From Solea solea (lineage: Eukaryota > Chordata > Actinopteri > Pleuronectiformes > Soleidae), in the NCBI RefSeq assembly GCF_958295425.1, contig NC_081146.1:18175458-18239457 (forward strand): DNA of 64,000 nt. Reading direction: 5' to 3'. Each line of letters opens with the position of its first letter. Positions within the stretch are counted from its first letter, which is position 1. Made by a program: the position numbers and the translations under genes. The notes beneath the pieces were generated by a model that worked only from the letters and a program-made list of their open reading frames with translations, was not told the origin of the DNA and searched no databases. Below, in pieces: positions 63,791 to 64,000 of this stretch.

Positions 63791-64000
63791 GACTGCAGCT
63801 AGAAAGGTTGTTTTTTTTCCTTGACAGAAATCAGGGAGGATCATATTCAATACTCATTTTACATGCTGTTATCCCAGTTTGGTCACCTTTTCCAGTGAAT
63901 GCATTAGTGACCAGGGTTGTACAAAGAGAAATCTGAATTTGACAAAAAATGTGTCCAGATTCCTGTCTTTATCTTGATTTTTCTCAGGTACACAGACACA

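Overview
This is vertebrate nuclear DNA, most likely from a ray-finned (teleost, probably percomorph) fish. Coding sequence occurs as short exons with GT-AG borders. Simple repeats (CA, GA, TA, ATCT) are dense, and several dispersed repeats look like fish families. The encoded proteins are clear orthologues of vertebrate genes. No prokaryotic features, CRISPR arrays, rRNA or recognisable tRNA genes were seen. Family and human-orthologue comparisons are from memory, with no database search.

Layout. (1) 1-33,000: mostly intron and upstream sequence of a minus-strand gene that runs off the left edge. Its recognisable exons (27,543-27,733, 14,740-14,832, probably about 8,707-8,743, and 2,215-2,310) encode the signal peptide, propeptide and start of the catalytic region of a kexin/subtilisin-like proprotein convertase. 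It does not clearly match any named PCSK. Its introns hold a roughly 200-bp element present twice in opposite orientation (about 2,352-2,550 and 24,176-24,373). (2) 33,000-51,830: the complete MMS22L gene on the plus strand. I could join 25 coding exons in phase into 1,232 codons plus stop; the human protein is about 1,243 residues. A GC-rich promoter-like segment with NRF-1-like and ETS-like sites lies at about 32,960-33,180. (3) 51,490-53,490: a 2-kb convergent intergenic gap. (4) 53,494-61,494: the last six coding exons of KLHL32 on the minus strand (BACK domain and the whole kelch propeller). The 5' BTB exons lie beyond the right edge. (5) 61,500-64,000: KLHL32 intron with several transposon relics.

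The tail-to-tail MMS22L/KLHL32 pair matches the order at human 6q16. MMS22L acts with TONSL in homologous recombination at stalled replication forks, and KLHL32 is a presumed CUL3 substrate adaptor. Their adjacency is probably conserved synteny, not shared function. Human 6q16 also carries POU3F2, a developmental regulator, so the AT-rich, homeodomain-site-like islands in these introns could be long-range enhancers. That idea is inference. The convertase-like gene next to MMS22L is not part of the human arrangement as I know it and is the least expected gene here. Mobile-element relics include a decayed Tc1-like transposase in MMS22L intron 1, a TTAA-flanked MITE in KLHL32, a palindromic MITE near the right edge, and SINE/LINE-tail-like repeats.
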